NCBI GenBank assembly: GCA_012841735.1
Contig: DUUE01000373.1
Location: 1-13,362 of the forward strand
Source of the DNA: Bacillota bacterium
GTDB lineage: Bacteria; Bacillota; Dethiobacteria; Dethiobacterales; Dethiobacteraceae
Reading direction: 5' to 3'
Length of the DNA: 13,362 nucleotides
This document shows positions 6,952 to 13,362 of the stretch, piece after piece. The position numbers and the translations under genes are program-made. Below the pieces are notes generated by a model, which was given only the letters and a program-made list of their open reading frames with translations, ran no database searches and had not been told where the DNA came from. Every line of letters begins with the position of its first letter. Within the stretch, counting starts at the first letter, position 1.

Positions 6952-6975
6952 AAAAAAGCGGGGTTTCCCCCGCTT
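6952..6975 (-). terminator. rpsO: Intrinsic terminator in the rpsO-pnp gap
   Basis: On the minus strand AAGCGGGG-GAAA-CCCCGCTT makes an 8-bp stem closed by a GNRA tetraloop, and a run of T continues to 6952. It starts 22 bases after the rpsO stop. It probably ends most rpsO transcripts and lets a fraction continue into pnp. I saw no strong separate promoter for pnp in the 43 bases that follow it. Confidence 0.87.
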
Positions 6976-6997
6976 CTCCTTTTCTGTTTTCGGGAAA

Positions 6998-7267
6998 CTA
7001 TTTACGAAGCTGAAGCTTTTCCAGGATGGTACGGTAGCGCTCTGCATCGGTTTTTTTCAGGTAGTTCAGCAAACCTCTGCGCTGACCGACCATTTTTAAC
7101 AGGCCGCGTCTGGAATGATGGTCCTTTTTGTGCAGCTTCAGGTGCTCGGTCAGGTAGTTGATCCGTTCAGTCAGCAGGGCGATTTGCACTTCAGGAGAAC
7201 CGGTGTCTTTTTCATGTAAACGGAACTGACTGATCACATCCTGTTTGCGCATGGAATCCATCGTCAT
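6998..7267 (-). CDS. rpsO: 30S ribosomal protein S15
   Basis: S15 is a primary binder of 16S rRNA (helices 20-22) in the central domain of the small subunit. The start ATG at 7267 follows AAGGAGG by eight bases and gives exactly 89 residues, the family's standard length; the longer open frame upstream is non-coding leader. Conserved residues include TGSPEVQ (22-28), H42 and the KKDHHSRRGL segment, with D49 and S52 at the positions that contact rRNA. The N-terminus MTMDSM is a little unusual, with three methionines in six residues. It has its own promoter at about 7357-7385 and an 82-base leader that may carry autoregulation by S15. A terminator follows it, then pnp. Confidence 0.98.
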   Translation of the reverse strand: MTMDSMRKQDVISQFRLHEKDTGSPEVQIALLTERINYLTEHLKLHKKDHHSRRGLLKMVGQRRGLLNYLKKTDAERYRTILEKLQLRK

Positions 7268-7350
7268 ACGGCACACCTCCTTTTTCTGGCGTAACACCAT
7301 GCAGCCAAGGCAAACGTCGGAGCTTCGATTACCCGAGCCACAGGTTAACA
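7268..7350 (-). promoter_or_regulatory. rpsO leader, candidate S15 autoregulatory RNA
   Basis: About 82 untranslated bases separate the predicted start of transcription from ATG 7267. TGGC (7340-7337) plus GTAA (7332-7329) can pair with TTAC (7294-7291) plus GCCA (7290-7287), leaving a four-base bulge and enclosing smaller hairpins such as TCG/CGA. This long-range stem ends right beside the AAAAAGGAGG ribosome site. S15 represses its own mRNA through leader structures in many bacteria (established). That this fold is real is inference from pairing alone. Confidence 0.4.
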
Positions 7351-7356
7351 AAAATG

Positions 7357-7385
7357 ATTCTACCATATTGCGTGCCCGGAAGCAA
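7357..7385 (-). promoter_or_regulatory. Sigma-A-type promoter for rpsO
   Basis: On the minus strand TTGCTT (7385-7380) and TAGAAT (7362-7357) are separated by exactly 17 bp. TAGAAT differs from consensus in one base. It lies just downstream of the ribF stop, where no terminator is visible, so rpsO probably gets both its own initiation and read-through from the infB operon. Confidence 0.75.
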
Positions 7386-7403
7386 GAAAAGCGCGAAATT
7401 TTG

Positions 7404-8384
7404 TTACTCCGGGCAGGCGGGGGTATAGGCAGGGAGACGCAGGGTGTTGTAAGGGGGCAATGCCAGCAGCGTCCTCGCCGTTTTGGCGTCTGCAGTAATC
7501 TGCGCCACCAGCGCACCCGCATCGGCAAATGTTTTTTCTCCCCTCAGTCTGTGTAAAAAGTGGACAATTAATTCTTCCCCGTAAATGTTTTTATCCGCAT
7601 CCAGCAGGTGGACTTCCACGGAAGTCTCCCGTTTGCCAAAAGTAGGCCGTTTGCCCACATTGGTAATCCCCCAGCCGCTGAAATCCCTGCCGGCAACCCA
7701 CGTCAGATAGACCCCGAAAGCGGGCAGGACCACTTCCGGAGCAAATGCCAGGTTGGCCGTTGGAAAGCCCAGCCGGTGACCCCGGCCGTCACCGTACACC
7801 ACTTTCCCGCGCAGAAAATAGTGATAACCCAGCATTTTATTTGCCCGCGCCAACTCTCCCTGTTGCAGCAGGACACGGATGGCAGTGCTGCCGGCCACTT
7901 CCCCGTCCACTGCGACGGGGTCAACCACTTTGACTGTGAAATGATAGCGCTCTCCCAACCTGGTCAGATCTTCCGGCGTTCCGCGGCCGTACCTGCCAAA
8001 GGAATAATTGTAGCCGACAACTACAGCACAGGCACCCAATGCGTCCGCAAGAATTTCACCGGCAAATGCCTCCGGTGAGAGGGCGGCAAATTCTTTGGTA
8101 AAAGGATGGATGATGACATAATCTATGCCCGTCTCACCCAGCAGCCTGATCCTGTCCCCTGCTGTCAGAATCAGCTCCGGTGCTTTCCCCGGAAAAAGCA
8201 CTGACACAGGGTGGGGCAAAAAAAGCAGGGCGGCGCTCTTTTTCTTCATTTCGTCTGCCAGTCTGACTGTCCGGCGGAGAATCTCCCTGTGCCCAACGTG
8301 TACACCGTCAAAATTGCCCAGTGCCAGGCAAATATCGCCCCGCCGGCAGTGCTTGAAGTTCTCAATACATTTTATAATTTGCAT
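7404..8384 (-). CDS. ribF: Bifunctional riboflavin kinase / FAD synthetase
   Basis: RibF phosphorylates riboflavin to FMN and adenylates FMN to FAD. The 326-residue product has the N-terminal nucleotidyltransferase domain (GNFDGVHVGH at 23-32, then LPHPVSV) and the C-terminal flavokinase domain with GDGRGHRLGFPTAN, GVYLTWV, NVGKRPTFG and the VEVHLLD...YGEE segment. I chose ATG at 8384, preceded by AGGTGAGG; a GTG at 8393 would overlap the truB stop by 4 bp but has a poor ribosome site. It is the last gene of the infB operon, as in many Bacillota, where truB and ribF are neighbours. No FMN riboswitch precedes it, in line with a constitutive housekeeping role. A short non-conserved tail ends the protein. 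Confidence 0.97.
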   Translation of the reverse strand: MQIIKCIENFKHCRRGDICLALGNFDGVHVGHREILRRTVRLADEMKKKSAALLFLPHPVSVLFPGKAPELILTAGDRIRLLGETGIDYVIIHPFTKEFAALSPEAFAGEILADALGACAVVVGYNYSFGRYGRGTPEDLTRLGERYHFTVKVVDPVAVDGEVAGSTAIRVLLQQGELARANKMLGYHYFLRGKVVYGDGRGHRLGFPTANLAFAPEVVLPAFGVYLTWVAGRDFSGWGITNVGKRPTFGKRETSVEVHLLDADKNIYGEELIVHFLHRLRGEKTFADAGALVAQITADAKTARTLLALPPYNTLRLPAYTPACPE

Positions 8385-8389
8385 GTGCC

Positions 8390-9271
8390 TCACCTGTGGT
8401 GAAATACTTTTTTCGGCCGCAGCAGTCCGTCCCGCACTTCGGCCAGGGCAAGAAAACGGCCGTCCTGCCTGTAGACACGTATGTCACGCCCTGCGGGCAG
8501 TTTTTCCCCGTATGGTATGAAACCACCGTGCTGCAGTCTTTCCGCTTCTCTGTCGGTCAGCACCGCCCGCGACAGATGCTGCAGTCCAAAATCAACGGCA
8601 AGCAAGGCGGAGGACAGCTGTTTTTTCCCCGCCAGTTGTGCCGCCTCTTCCAGGGAGAGCGTCTCCTGCAACAGGAATGGCCCCACTGCCGTCCGCACCA
8701 GGAAGGACATATGACCTGCCGTCCCCAGGGCTTCGGCAATCTCCCGACACAAAGTCCTCACATATGTGCCGCGTGAACAGGAGACATCAAACATCATCCG
8801 CTTGCCCTGCAGCAGGAGTAACCGTATGCTGTAAATATGTATTTTGCGCGGCTGTCTTTGAACTTCCACCCCCCGGCGGGCCAGTTCGTACAGCCTGTGC
8901 CCGCCTGCGCGCACGGCGGAATACATGGGCGGTGTCTGCAGCTGCGGGCCGACAAAATGCTCCAGTGCTTTTTCCACCACATCGGCCGTCAGTGAAGGAA
9001 CGGGTTTACGGTCAGTGACTTCTCCCGCCGCATCTTCCGTGGTGGTAGCCACCCCCAGGGCAAGTTCCGCCCGGTAACTTTTGGGCAGGGCAAGCAGATA
9101 TTCAGACACCCGGGTGGCTTGTCCCAGGCACAGCGGCAAAACCCCGGCCGCTCCGGGATCAAGTGTGCCCGCATGGCCCACCCGTTTGGTGCCTGCCAGG
9201 CGGCGGATGACACTGACCACATCATGGGAAGTCATGCCCGGCGGTTTTAAGATGTTTAAGACACCGTTCAT
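8390..9271 (-). CDS. truB: tRNA pseudouridine(55) synthase
   Basis: TruB makes pseudouridine at position 55 in the T-loop of tRNAs. The 293-residue protein starts GVLNILKPPGMTSHDVV, has the catalytic-aspartate motif GHAGTLDPGAAGVL with D38, then PPMYSAV, the SCSRGTYVRTLCRE segment and a C-terminal PUA-like portion (EAERLQHGG onward). Its ATG overlaps the nrnA stop by 4 bp (ATGA), implying translational coupling, and ribF begins five bases after its stop. Length and motifs are those of a normal bacterial enzyme of the shorter Gram-positive type. Confidence 0.98.
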   Translation of the reverse strand: MNGVLNILKPPGMTSHDVVSVIRRLAGTKRVGHAGTLDPGAAGVLPLCLGQATRVSEYLLALPKSYRAELALGVATTTEDAAGEVTDRKPVPSLTADVVEKALEHFVGPQLQTPPMYSAVRAGGHRLYELARRGVEVQRQPRKIHIYSIRLLLLQGKRMMFDVSCSRGTYVRTLCREIAEALGTAGHMSFLVRTAVGPFLLQETLSLEEAAQLAGKKQLSSALLAVDFGLQHLSRAVLTDREAERLQHGGFIPYGEKLPAGRDIRVYRQDGRFLALAEVRDGLLRPKKVFHHR

Positions 9272-10230
9272 GACCCCACAACCTCTGTCACTGCCGCAAG
9301 CACCCTGGATACGGCCTCGTCCAGGCCGCCCCTGACGGTGCAGCCGGCCGCCCGTGCATGACCGCCTCCGCCAAATTTGGCGGCAAGAGCGGCCACATCT
9401 GTCTGAAAAGAACGGAAGCCGACCTTCACGGTTCCGTCATTGTTTTCCCGGAAAAGAAGCCCTACTTCCACCCCTTCAATATTTTTTGCATAGTTGACCA
9501 GGCCCTCCAGGTCCGCATTGTCCGCCCCGGCCTCTTGCAAGTCTTTTTCCGTGAGTGTCAGCCAGGCAATTTTTCCGTCGGCACTGAACGCCAGGGAGGA
9601 CAAAGCCTGCTGCAGAACCAATACAGCCCTAAGAGGCTTCACATCAAAAACCAGGGAAGAAATATGTCCCGGCCTGACGCCGCAGGCAAGCAATCTGCCT
9701 GCAATCCGGTGTGTTTTTTCCGTTGTGTTGTCATATTTGAAAGAGCCTGTGTCAGTGCTGATTGCCACATAGAGTGCTTCAGCCACGGCACAGTCATGGT
9801 GCGCGCCCAGTTCCCGCAGCAGGTCAAAAACAATTTCCCCGGTGGCTGCCGCTGCCGCATCCACATAATTCAGCCGGCCAAACAGGTTGTTGGTGGGGTG
9901 ATGGTCAATATTGACAAGCATCGCATCCCGCAATACCTGGTCAGGTACAGGCAGGCGCTGCCTGTCGGCACAGTCCAGGGCAACAATGCAGTCAAATGCC
10001 TTCTTTGGCGGGACGGACACCACTTCGTCCGCACCCGCCAGAAAACGGAAACGCCGCGGCACACCGCCGTCACAATACATGTCAACCTGACGGCCGCAAC
10101 TCTTCAGGGCCAAGCCCAGTGCAAGCAGTGAGCCTATGGCGTCTCCGTCCGGCTGCAGATGCGTGCTCACCAGGATACAACGGCTTGCCTGCAGGACAGA
10201 GGCTATTTCCGCCAGGCTATTCACCGGCAT
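9268..10230 (-). CDS. nrnA: DHH/DHHA1 phosphoesterase, NrnA-type oligoribonuclease / pAp phosphatase
   Basis: This 320-residue cytoplasmic phosphoesterase belongs to the RecJ-like DHH superfamily. Metal-binding motifs are all in place: THLQPDGDAIGS (H24, D28, D30), ALDCAD (D86), IDHHPTN (DHH 109-111) and STDTGSF (D160). The DHHA1 substrate-binding domain ends with GGGGHARAAGC. NrnA degrades 2-5 nt RNAs and dephosphorylates pAp; in Bacillota this gene commonly lies between rbfA and truB, as here. The frame starts at ATG 10230, inside the last codons of rbfA (14-bp overlap), with GGAAAGGGAAG before it. A GTG two codons later is a less likely alternative start. Confidence 0.95.
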   Translation of the reverse strand: MPVNSLAEIASVLQASRCILVSTHLQPDGDAIGSLLALGLALKSCGRQVDMYCDGGVPRRFRFLAGADEVVSVPPKKAFDCIVALDCADRQRLPVPDQVLRDAMLVNIDHHPTNNLFGRLNYVDAAAAATGEIVFDLLRELGAHHDCAVAEALYVAISTDTGSFKYDNTTEKTHRIAGRLLACGVRPGHISSLVFDVKPLRAVLVLQQALSSLAFSADGKIAWLTLTEKDLQEAGADNADLEGLVNYAKNIEGVEVGLLFRENNDGTVKVGFRSFQTDVAALAAKFGGGGHARAAGCTVRGGLDEAVSRVLAAVTEVVGS

Positions 10231-10585
10231 CTTCCCTTTCCTGTTTATTTAACCGGCGCAGGACTTGGTTAATATGGGCACCGTAGGCGATAGAACGGTC
10301 AGGATGGAATGATATTTCCGGCGTATGGCGCAGGCGGATACGCCTGCCCACCTCTGAACGGATAAAACCGGACGCCCGGGACAGGGCGGTCAGCGCCGCC
10401 TCCTGTTCCTGCTCGGAGCCAAAAACACTGACATATACTTTTGCATAACTTAAATCACGTGTCACAGTAACGTCCGTGATGCTGATCAGTCCGGAGATCC
10501 GCGGATCCTTCATTTCATACTGTAAAATATCGCTGATTTCTCTCCGCAATTCCTCGGCCACCCGCCGGGCACGTTGTTCAGACAT
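10217..10585 (-). CDS. rbfA: Ribosome-binding factor A
   Basis: RbfA is a small KH-like protein that assists late 30S maturation near the 5' end of 16S rRNA. The chosen start, ATG 10585, lies eight bases after GGAGG and gives 122 residues beginning SEQRARRVAEELRREISDIL, the typical first helix. An ATG five codons upstream (10600) has the same GGAGG inside its own second and third codons and is unlikely. Other family features are KDPRI followed by the SITDVTVTRDLSYAKVYVSV strands and LRHTPEISFHPDRSI near the C-terminus. It sits in the standard ylxP-rbfA-nrnA order. Confidence 0.97.
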   Translation of the reverse strand: MSEQRARRVAEELRREISDILQYEMKDPRISGLISITDVTVTRDLSYAKVYVSVFGSEQEQEAALTALSRASGFIRSEVGRRIRLRHTPEISFHPDRSIAYGAHINQVLRRLNKQEREDAGE

Positions 10586-10611
10586 CCTTGTTACCTCCAT
10601 CCACGGAACAC

Positions 10612-10893
10612 TTAAATTATTTCCATGGTGTAATCGCTGATTTCCAGACCGGGTTCCCGCTGGGTAAAAGCAAGGACCGCTTCCAGCTCTCTGTGGGCAA
10701 GAGCGGGCGTGGCCGCCACACAGACAACTGCCACATCACTGCGCTGCCAGAGATCCCTGGCGCCTGTTTCCAGAACAGAAACATTGAACTTCCGGCGCAG
10801 CCTGTGCAAAAGCGGCCGCAGCAGAGAGCGTTTCCCCTTGAGCGACCTCACACCGTAAAGATATAATTGTAGCTCCAAAATCCCGATAACCAT
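10612..10893 (-). CDS. ylxP: YlxP-like DUF503 family protein
   Basis: This small 93-residue protein of the DUF503/YlxP family starts MVIGILELQLYLYGVRSLKGKRS, the family's hallmark, and continues with LLHRLRRKFNVSVLETGARDLWQ, typical of the domain. It has no signal peptide or membrane segment. Its ATG shares one base with the infB stop (TGATG), and no well-spaced ribosome site is visible, so translation is probably coupled to that of infB. It lies between infB and rbfA, as in most Bacillota. The molecular role is not established; the position suggests a link to translation or ribosome assembly. Confidence 0.93.
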   Translation of the reverse strand: MVIGILELQLYLYGVRSLKGKRSLLRPLLHRLRRKFNVSVLETGARDLWQRSDVAVVCVAATPALAHRELEAVLAFTQREPGLEISDYTMEII

Positions 10894-13139
10894 CAGCTTT
10901 GGTCTGTCACCTGCTCCATGGTATAAGCTTCAATAATATCGCCTTCATGCAGATCATTGAACTTTTCCAACAAAATGCCGCAGTCGTAACCTGCAGTTAC
11001 CTCTCTCACGTCGTCCTTAAAACGTCTCAGCGTTTCTATCCTGCCTTCATGCAAGACGACACCATCCCTGATCACGCGTATATCCGCATTTCTGGTAATT
11101 TTTCCTTCCAGGACATGAGAGCCGGCAATAGTCCCCAGGCGGGATACTTTGAACAGATGGCGCACTTCCGCCTGCCCCAGGACAACTTCCTGCAGCTGCG
11201 GTGCCAGCATCCCTTTCAGTGCTGCCTGGACATCCTCAATTGCTTCATAGATAACGCGATAGAGACGTATTTCCACTTTTTCTTTTTCCGCCATTTTACG
11301 GGCACCGGCAACAGGCCGCACATTAAAACCAATAATCACCGCATTTGAGGCGGAAGCAAGCATCACATCAGATTCGGCAACGGCGCCGACGCCTTCATGC
11401 AGAATCTGAACGCGAACCTCATCGGTTGACAGTTTCAGGAGTGATTCGCGCAGCGCTTCCACAGAGCCATGGACATCGGCCTTAATAATAATATTGAGGT
11501 CTTTAACCTCGCCCTCCCGGATGCGGGCAAAGAGATCGTCCAGGGATACTTTGGCCGGCTTTCTCAGTTCAATTTCACGCCTTTTTTCGGCACGCTTTTC
11601 CGCAATCTGGCGGGCAATCCTGTCATCACTGACAGCCTGCAGGTCATCCCCCGCCTCCGGCACATCCGCCAGACCCAGAATTTCCACCGGAGTGGACGGC
11701 CCGGCTTTTTTCAGACGTTTCCCCTTGTCATCCACCATGGCCCGCACTTTACCGTAAATGGTCCCGCAGATGACGGAATCCCCCACCTGTAATGTCCCTT
11801 CCCGGATGAGTACTGTGGCAACGGCGCCCCGGCCTTTATCCAGTCTGGCTTCCACCACCGTGCCGATGGCCGGTTTGTCCGGGTTGGCTTTTAATTCAGC
11901 CATTTCAGCCACAAGGAGAATCATTTCCATGAGCGTGTCAAGGCCTTTTTTCTGCAGGGCGGATACCTCCACCATGACAGTATCGCCGCCCCACTCCTCC
12001 GCCACCAGGCCGTGTTCTGTCAGCTGCTGCCTGACCCGGTCCGGATTGGCGCTGGGTTTGTCAATTTTATTGATGGCAATAATGATGGGAACACCGGCCG
12101 CCTTCACGTGGTTGATGGCTTCCACGGTCTGGGGCATGACACCGTCATCCGCCGCCACCACAATGACGGCAATATCTGTTACCTGGGCGCCGCGGGCGCG
12201 CATGGCCGTAAATGCTTCATGTCCCGGCGTGTCCAGAAAGACAATCTTTTTCCCCTGGTAACTGGCCTGATAAGCGCCAATATGCTGCGTGATTCCGCCC
12301 GCCTCATGGGAAGTAACATTGGCACGGCGAATGGCATCCAGCAGGGAAGTTTTGCCGTGATCCACATGCCCCAGGACGGTAACAACCGGCGGGCGCGGCC
12401 GCAAATCCTCTTCTCTGTCTACGGTTGTCTCGCTTAATTCCGCTTCCAGTTCATCAACCTTGACTTCAACCTGATAGCCGTAATCTTCCGCCAGCATTTG
12501 GGCAATATCAGTATCGACAGCCTGATTGATCGTTGCCATTACACCAAGGCCGATCAGTTTGCTGATAATTTCCCCTGCCGTTGCCTGCAGTTTATCCGCC
12601 AGTTCACCTACCGTGATCCGGCCTTCCAGAACGACTGTGTTTTCCCGGCGCTGCTGTTCAGAAAGCAGGCGCGCTTCCCGGAGAGCTTTTCTTTCTTTCT
12701 TGTCCGGCCGCCTTTTCGATGGTTGTTTCCGGCTCTCTTTCGGCGCAGCCTTTTGCTGCTGTTGTTTTTTCTCCTCAGGGGGCTTTTTTTGTCCGGCCGG
12801 AACGTGCGCTGTTTTCTCCTGCTTTTTCTTGGCGCCTTTGGCGGGTTGCCGCCCTTCAGTTTTGCCTTTTTGCTTTTTCCCGCCCCGTGCAGCGGGAGCA
12901 GCCTGAGTTTGCGCCTTTTCCCGTGTTGCCTTGCTTTTTGCCGCCTCAATTTCCTGCAGGTATTCTGCAGGCGGCTCCCCTTTACCCGTCAGTTGGTAAC
13001 GGATCCTTTTGGCCGCATTTTCCTCAACTACACTCATATGGTTTTTTACAGGAAAGCCGATATCTCCCAACAGGTCAATGATGCGTTTGCTGGGAACATC
13101 CAGCTCTTTTGCCAATTCGTAAACCCTGATTCTCGCCAT
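10893..13139 (-). CDS. infB: Translation initiation factor IF-2
   Basis: IF2 is the GTPase that places initiator tRNA on the 30S subunit and promotes subunit joining. The product has 748 residues: an IF2_N helical domain (1-50), a Lys/Gln/Ala/Pro-rich linker (about 65-160), a second IF2_N domain (about 165-225), the G domain with GHVDHGKT (257-264), GGITQHIGAY (281-290), DTPGHE (303-308), NKID (357-360) and SAL (393-395), then the beta-barrel and C-terminal tRNA-binding domains. The start ATG 13139 follows GGAGG by seven bases. It is preceded by a tiny ORF with its own ribosome site and overlaps ylxP by one base. No internal in-frame start with a clear ribosome site was noticed. Confidence 0.98.
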   Translation of the reverse strand: MARIRVYELAKELDVPSKRIIDLLGDIGFPVKNHMSVVEENAAKRIRYQLTGKGEPPAEYLQEIEAAKSKATREKAQTQAAPAARGGKKQKGKTEGRQPAKGAKKKQEKTAHVPAGQKKPPEEKKQQQQKAAPKESRKQPSKRRPDKKERKALREARLLSEQQRRENTVVLEGRITVGELADKLQATAGEIISKLIGLGVMATINQAVDTDIAQMLAEDYGYQVEVKVDELEAELSETTVDREEDLRPRPPVVTVLGHVDHGKTSLLDAIRRANVTSHEAGGITQHIGAYQASYQGKKIVFLDTPGHEAFTAMRARGAQVTDIAVIVVAADDGVMPQTVEAINHVKAAGVPIIIAINKIDKPSANPDRVRQQLTEHGLVAEEWGGDTVMVEVSALQKKGLDTLMEMILLVAEMAELKANPDKPAIGTVVEARLDKGRGAVATVLIREGTLQVGDSVICGTIYGKVRAMVDDKGKRLKKAGPSTPVEILGLADVPEAGDDLQAVSDDRIARQIAEKRAEKRREIELRKPAKVSLDDLFARIREGEVKDLNIIIKADVHGSVEALRESLLKLSTDEVRVQILHEGVGAVAESDVMLASASNAVIIGFNVRPVAGARKMAEKEKVEIRLYRVIYEAIEDVQAALKGMLAPQLQEVVLGQAEVRHLFKVSRLGTIAGSHVLEGKITRNADIRVIRDGVVLHEGRIETLRRFKDDVREVTAGYDCGILLEKFNDLHEGDIIEAYTMEQVTDQS

Positions 13140-13142
13140 GGG

Positions 13143-13154
13143 CTACACCTCCAT
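13143..13154 (-). other. Three-codon upstream ORF (Met-Glu-Val-stop) before infB
   Basis: On the minus strand AAGGAGG (13169-13163) is followed after eight bases by ATG GAG GTG TAG, which ends three bases before the infB ATG. The GAGGTG of this mini-ORF doubles as the infB ribosome site. Ribosomes starting at the first site would occupy the infB initiation region. It may be chance. Confidence 0.35.
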
Positions 13155-13178
13155 TTGTATGGCCTCCTTAAACGTTGG

Positions 13179-13362
13179 TCACTCACATATTTCCCTGCTT
13201 ATCAGGCTGGCAAACCCCTCGTCAAGCACTGTTACCGCCGCCCGGGGGGATGTGCCCAGCGCCCGGCCCAGGGTGGCCTTGTCGGCGAATATTACCACAG
13301 GAACATGATAATGCCTGCTTTTGTCCCGGTACCTTTTTTCGGTTGCCTGCCCGGCATCGGCG
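13179..13362 (-). CDS. ylxQ: YlxQ-like L7Ae/L30e family RNA-binding protein, 5' part outside the window
   Basis: Only the last 60 or so residues are present, read from the window edge to TGA at 13179-13181. They show the C-terminal half of the L7Ae/L30e/Gadd45 fold: DADAGQATEKRYRDK, VPVVIFADKATLGRALG, then SPRAAVTVLDEGFASLI. YlxQ proteins of Bacillota lie between ylxR and infB, exactly the position here (39 bases before infB). They are small kink-turn-type RNA-binding proteins with no settled function. The start cannot be seen. The alternative of another L7Ae paralogue (such as YbxF) is less likely given the neighbours. Confidence 0.85.
   Translation of the reverse strand, partial: ADAGQATEKRYRDKSRHYHVPVVIFADKATLGRALGTSPRAAVTVLDEGFASLISREICE

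Noticed and set aside
7268..7528. Longer reading frame upstream of rpsO starting at 7528
   Set aside because: It extends into ribF and through the promoter and leader. The start at 7267 has a perfect ribosome site and gives the standard 89-residue S15.
9358..10131. Plus-strand open frame of 257 codons opposite nrnA
   Set aside because: nrnA on the minus strand has every DHH/DHHA1 motif. The antisense translation is rich in His/Cys/Gln without a domain pattern.
11758..12261. Plus-strand open frame of 167 codons opposite infB
   Set aside because: It mirrors the strongly conserved G domain of IF2. Its Ser/Thr/Ala-rich translation is a typical shadow.
12740..12850. Low-complexity T-rich plus-strand stretch resembling terminators or repeats
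   Set aside because: It is the complement of Lys/Gln codons in the IF2 linker and forms no regular repeat.
12608..12949. Minus-strand alternative frame rich in Lys/Arg inside infB
   Set aside because: It is a frame shift of the Lys-rich IF2 linker, without a start signal or recognisable domain.

Overview
The window reads as chromosomal DNA of a Gram-positive, low-to-mid-GC bacterium of the Bacillota, most likely a spore-forming Clostridia/Peptococcaceae-like lineage. The reasons are the conserved gene order ylxQ-infB-ylxP-rbfA-nrnA-truB-ribF-rpsO-pnp-(ylxY-like polysaccharide deacetylase), the strong AGGAGG-type ribosome binding sites, and the presence of YlxP, YlxQ, NrnA and YlxY relatives. 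The genus assignment is inference; no sequence search was possible. All genes but one lie on the minus strand, so transcription runs from high to low coordinates.

Right part (7404-13362): the translation/RNA operon. It holds the 3' end of a YlxQ (L7Ae-like) gene, infB (IF2), ylxP (DUF503), rbfA, nrnA (DHH/DHHA1 nanoRNase/pAp phosphatase), truB and ribF, tightly packed with overlaps of 1, 14 and 4 bp and only short gaps elsewhere. Middle (4684-7403): rpsO has its own good sigma-A promoter (TTGCTT, 17 bp, TAGAAT). It is followed by an intrinsic terminator in the rpsO-pnp gap, then by pnp, whose own terminator hairpin overlaps its last codons and stop codon.

Left part (1-4680): the usual pnp-ylxY neighbourhood is split by a cargo block. 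This block has one plus-strand gene for a small single-domain Ig/macroglobulin-like protein (4315-4680) and, divergent from it, a complete three-gene ABC importer of the nitrate/sulfonate/taurine (NMT1/SsuA-like) type: lipoprotein receptor, ATPase and permease, closed by an intrinsic terminator. Beyond it lie two tandem membrane-anchored polysaccharide deacetylase-fold proteins. Both have lost the catalytic Asp-Asp pair, and the second one runs off the window edge.

Most of the window is ordinary, well conserved housekeeping DNA. The points worth a second look are the pair of catalytically altered deacetylase paralogues, a set of mutually exclusive inverted repeats just upstream of the first of them, the pnp terminator embedded in coding sequence, the rpsO leader, the three-codon ORF before infB, and the orphan Ig-like protein with overlapping divergent -10 elements. 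I found no tRNA, rRNA, CRISPR array, insertion sequence or clearly new system. There is no gene-free stretch longer than about 150 bases.
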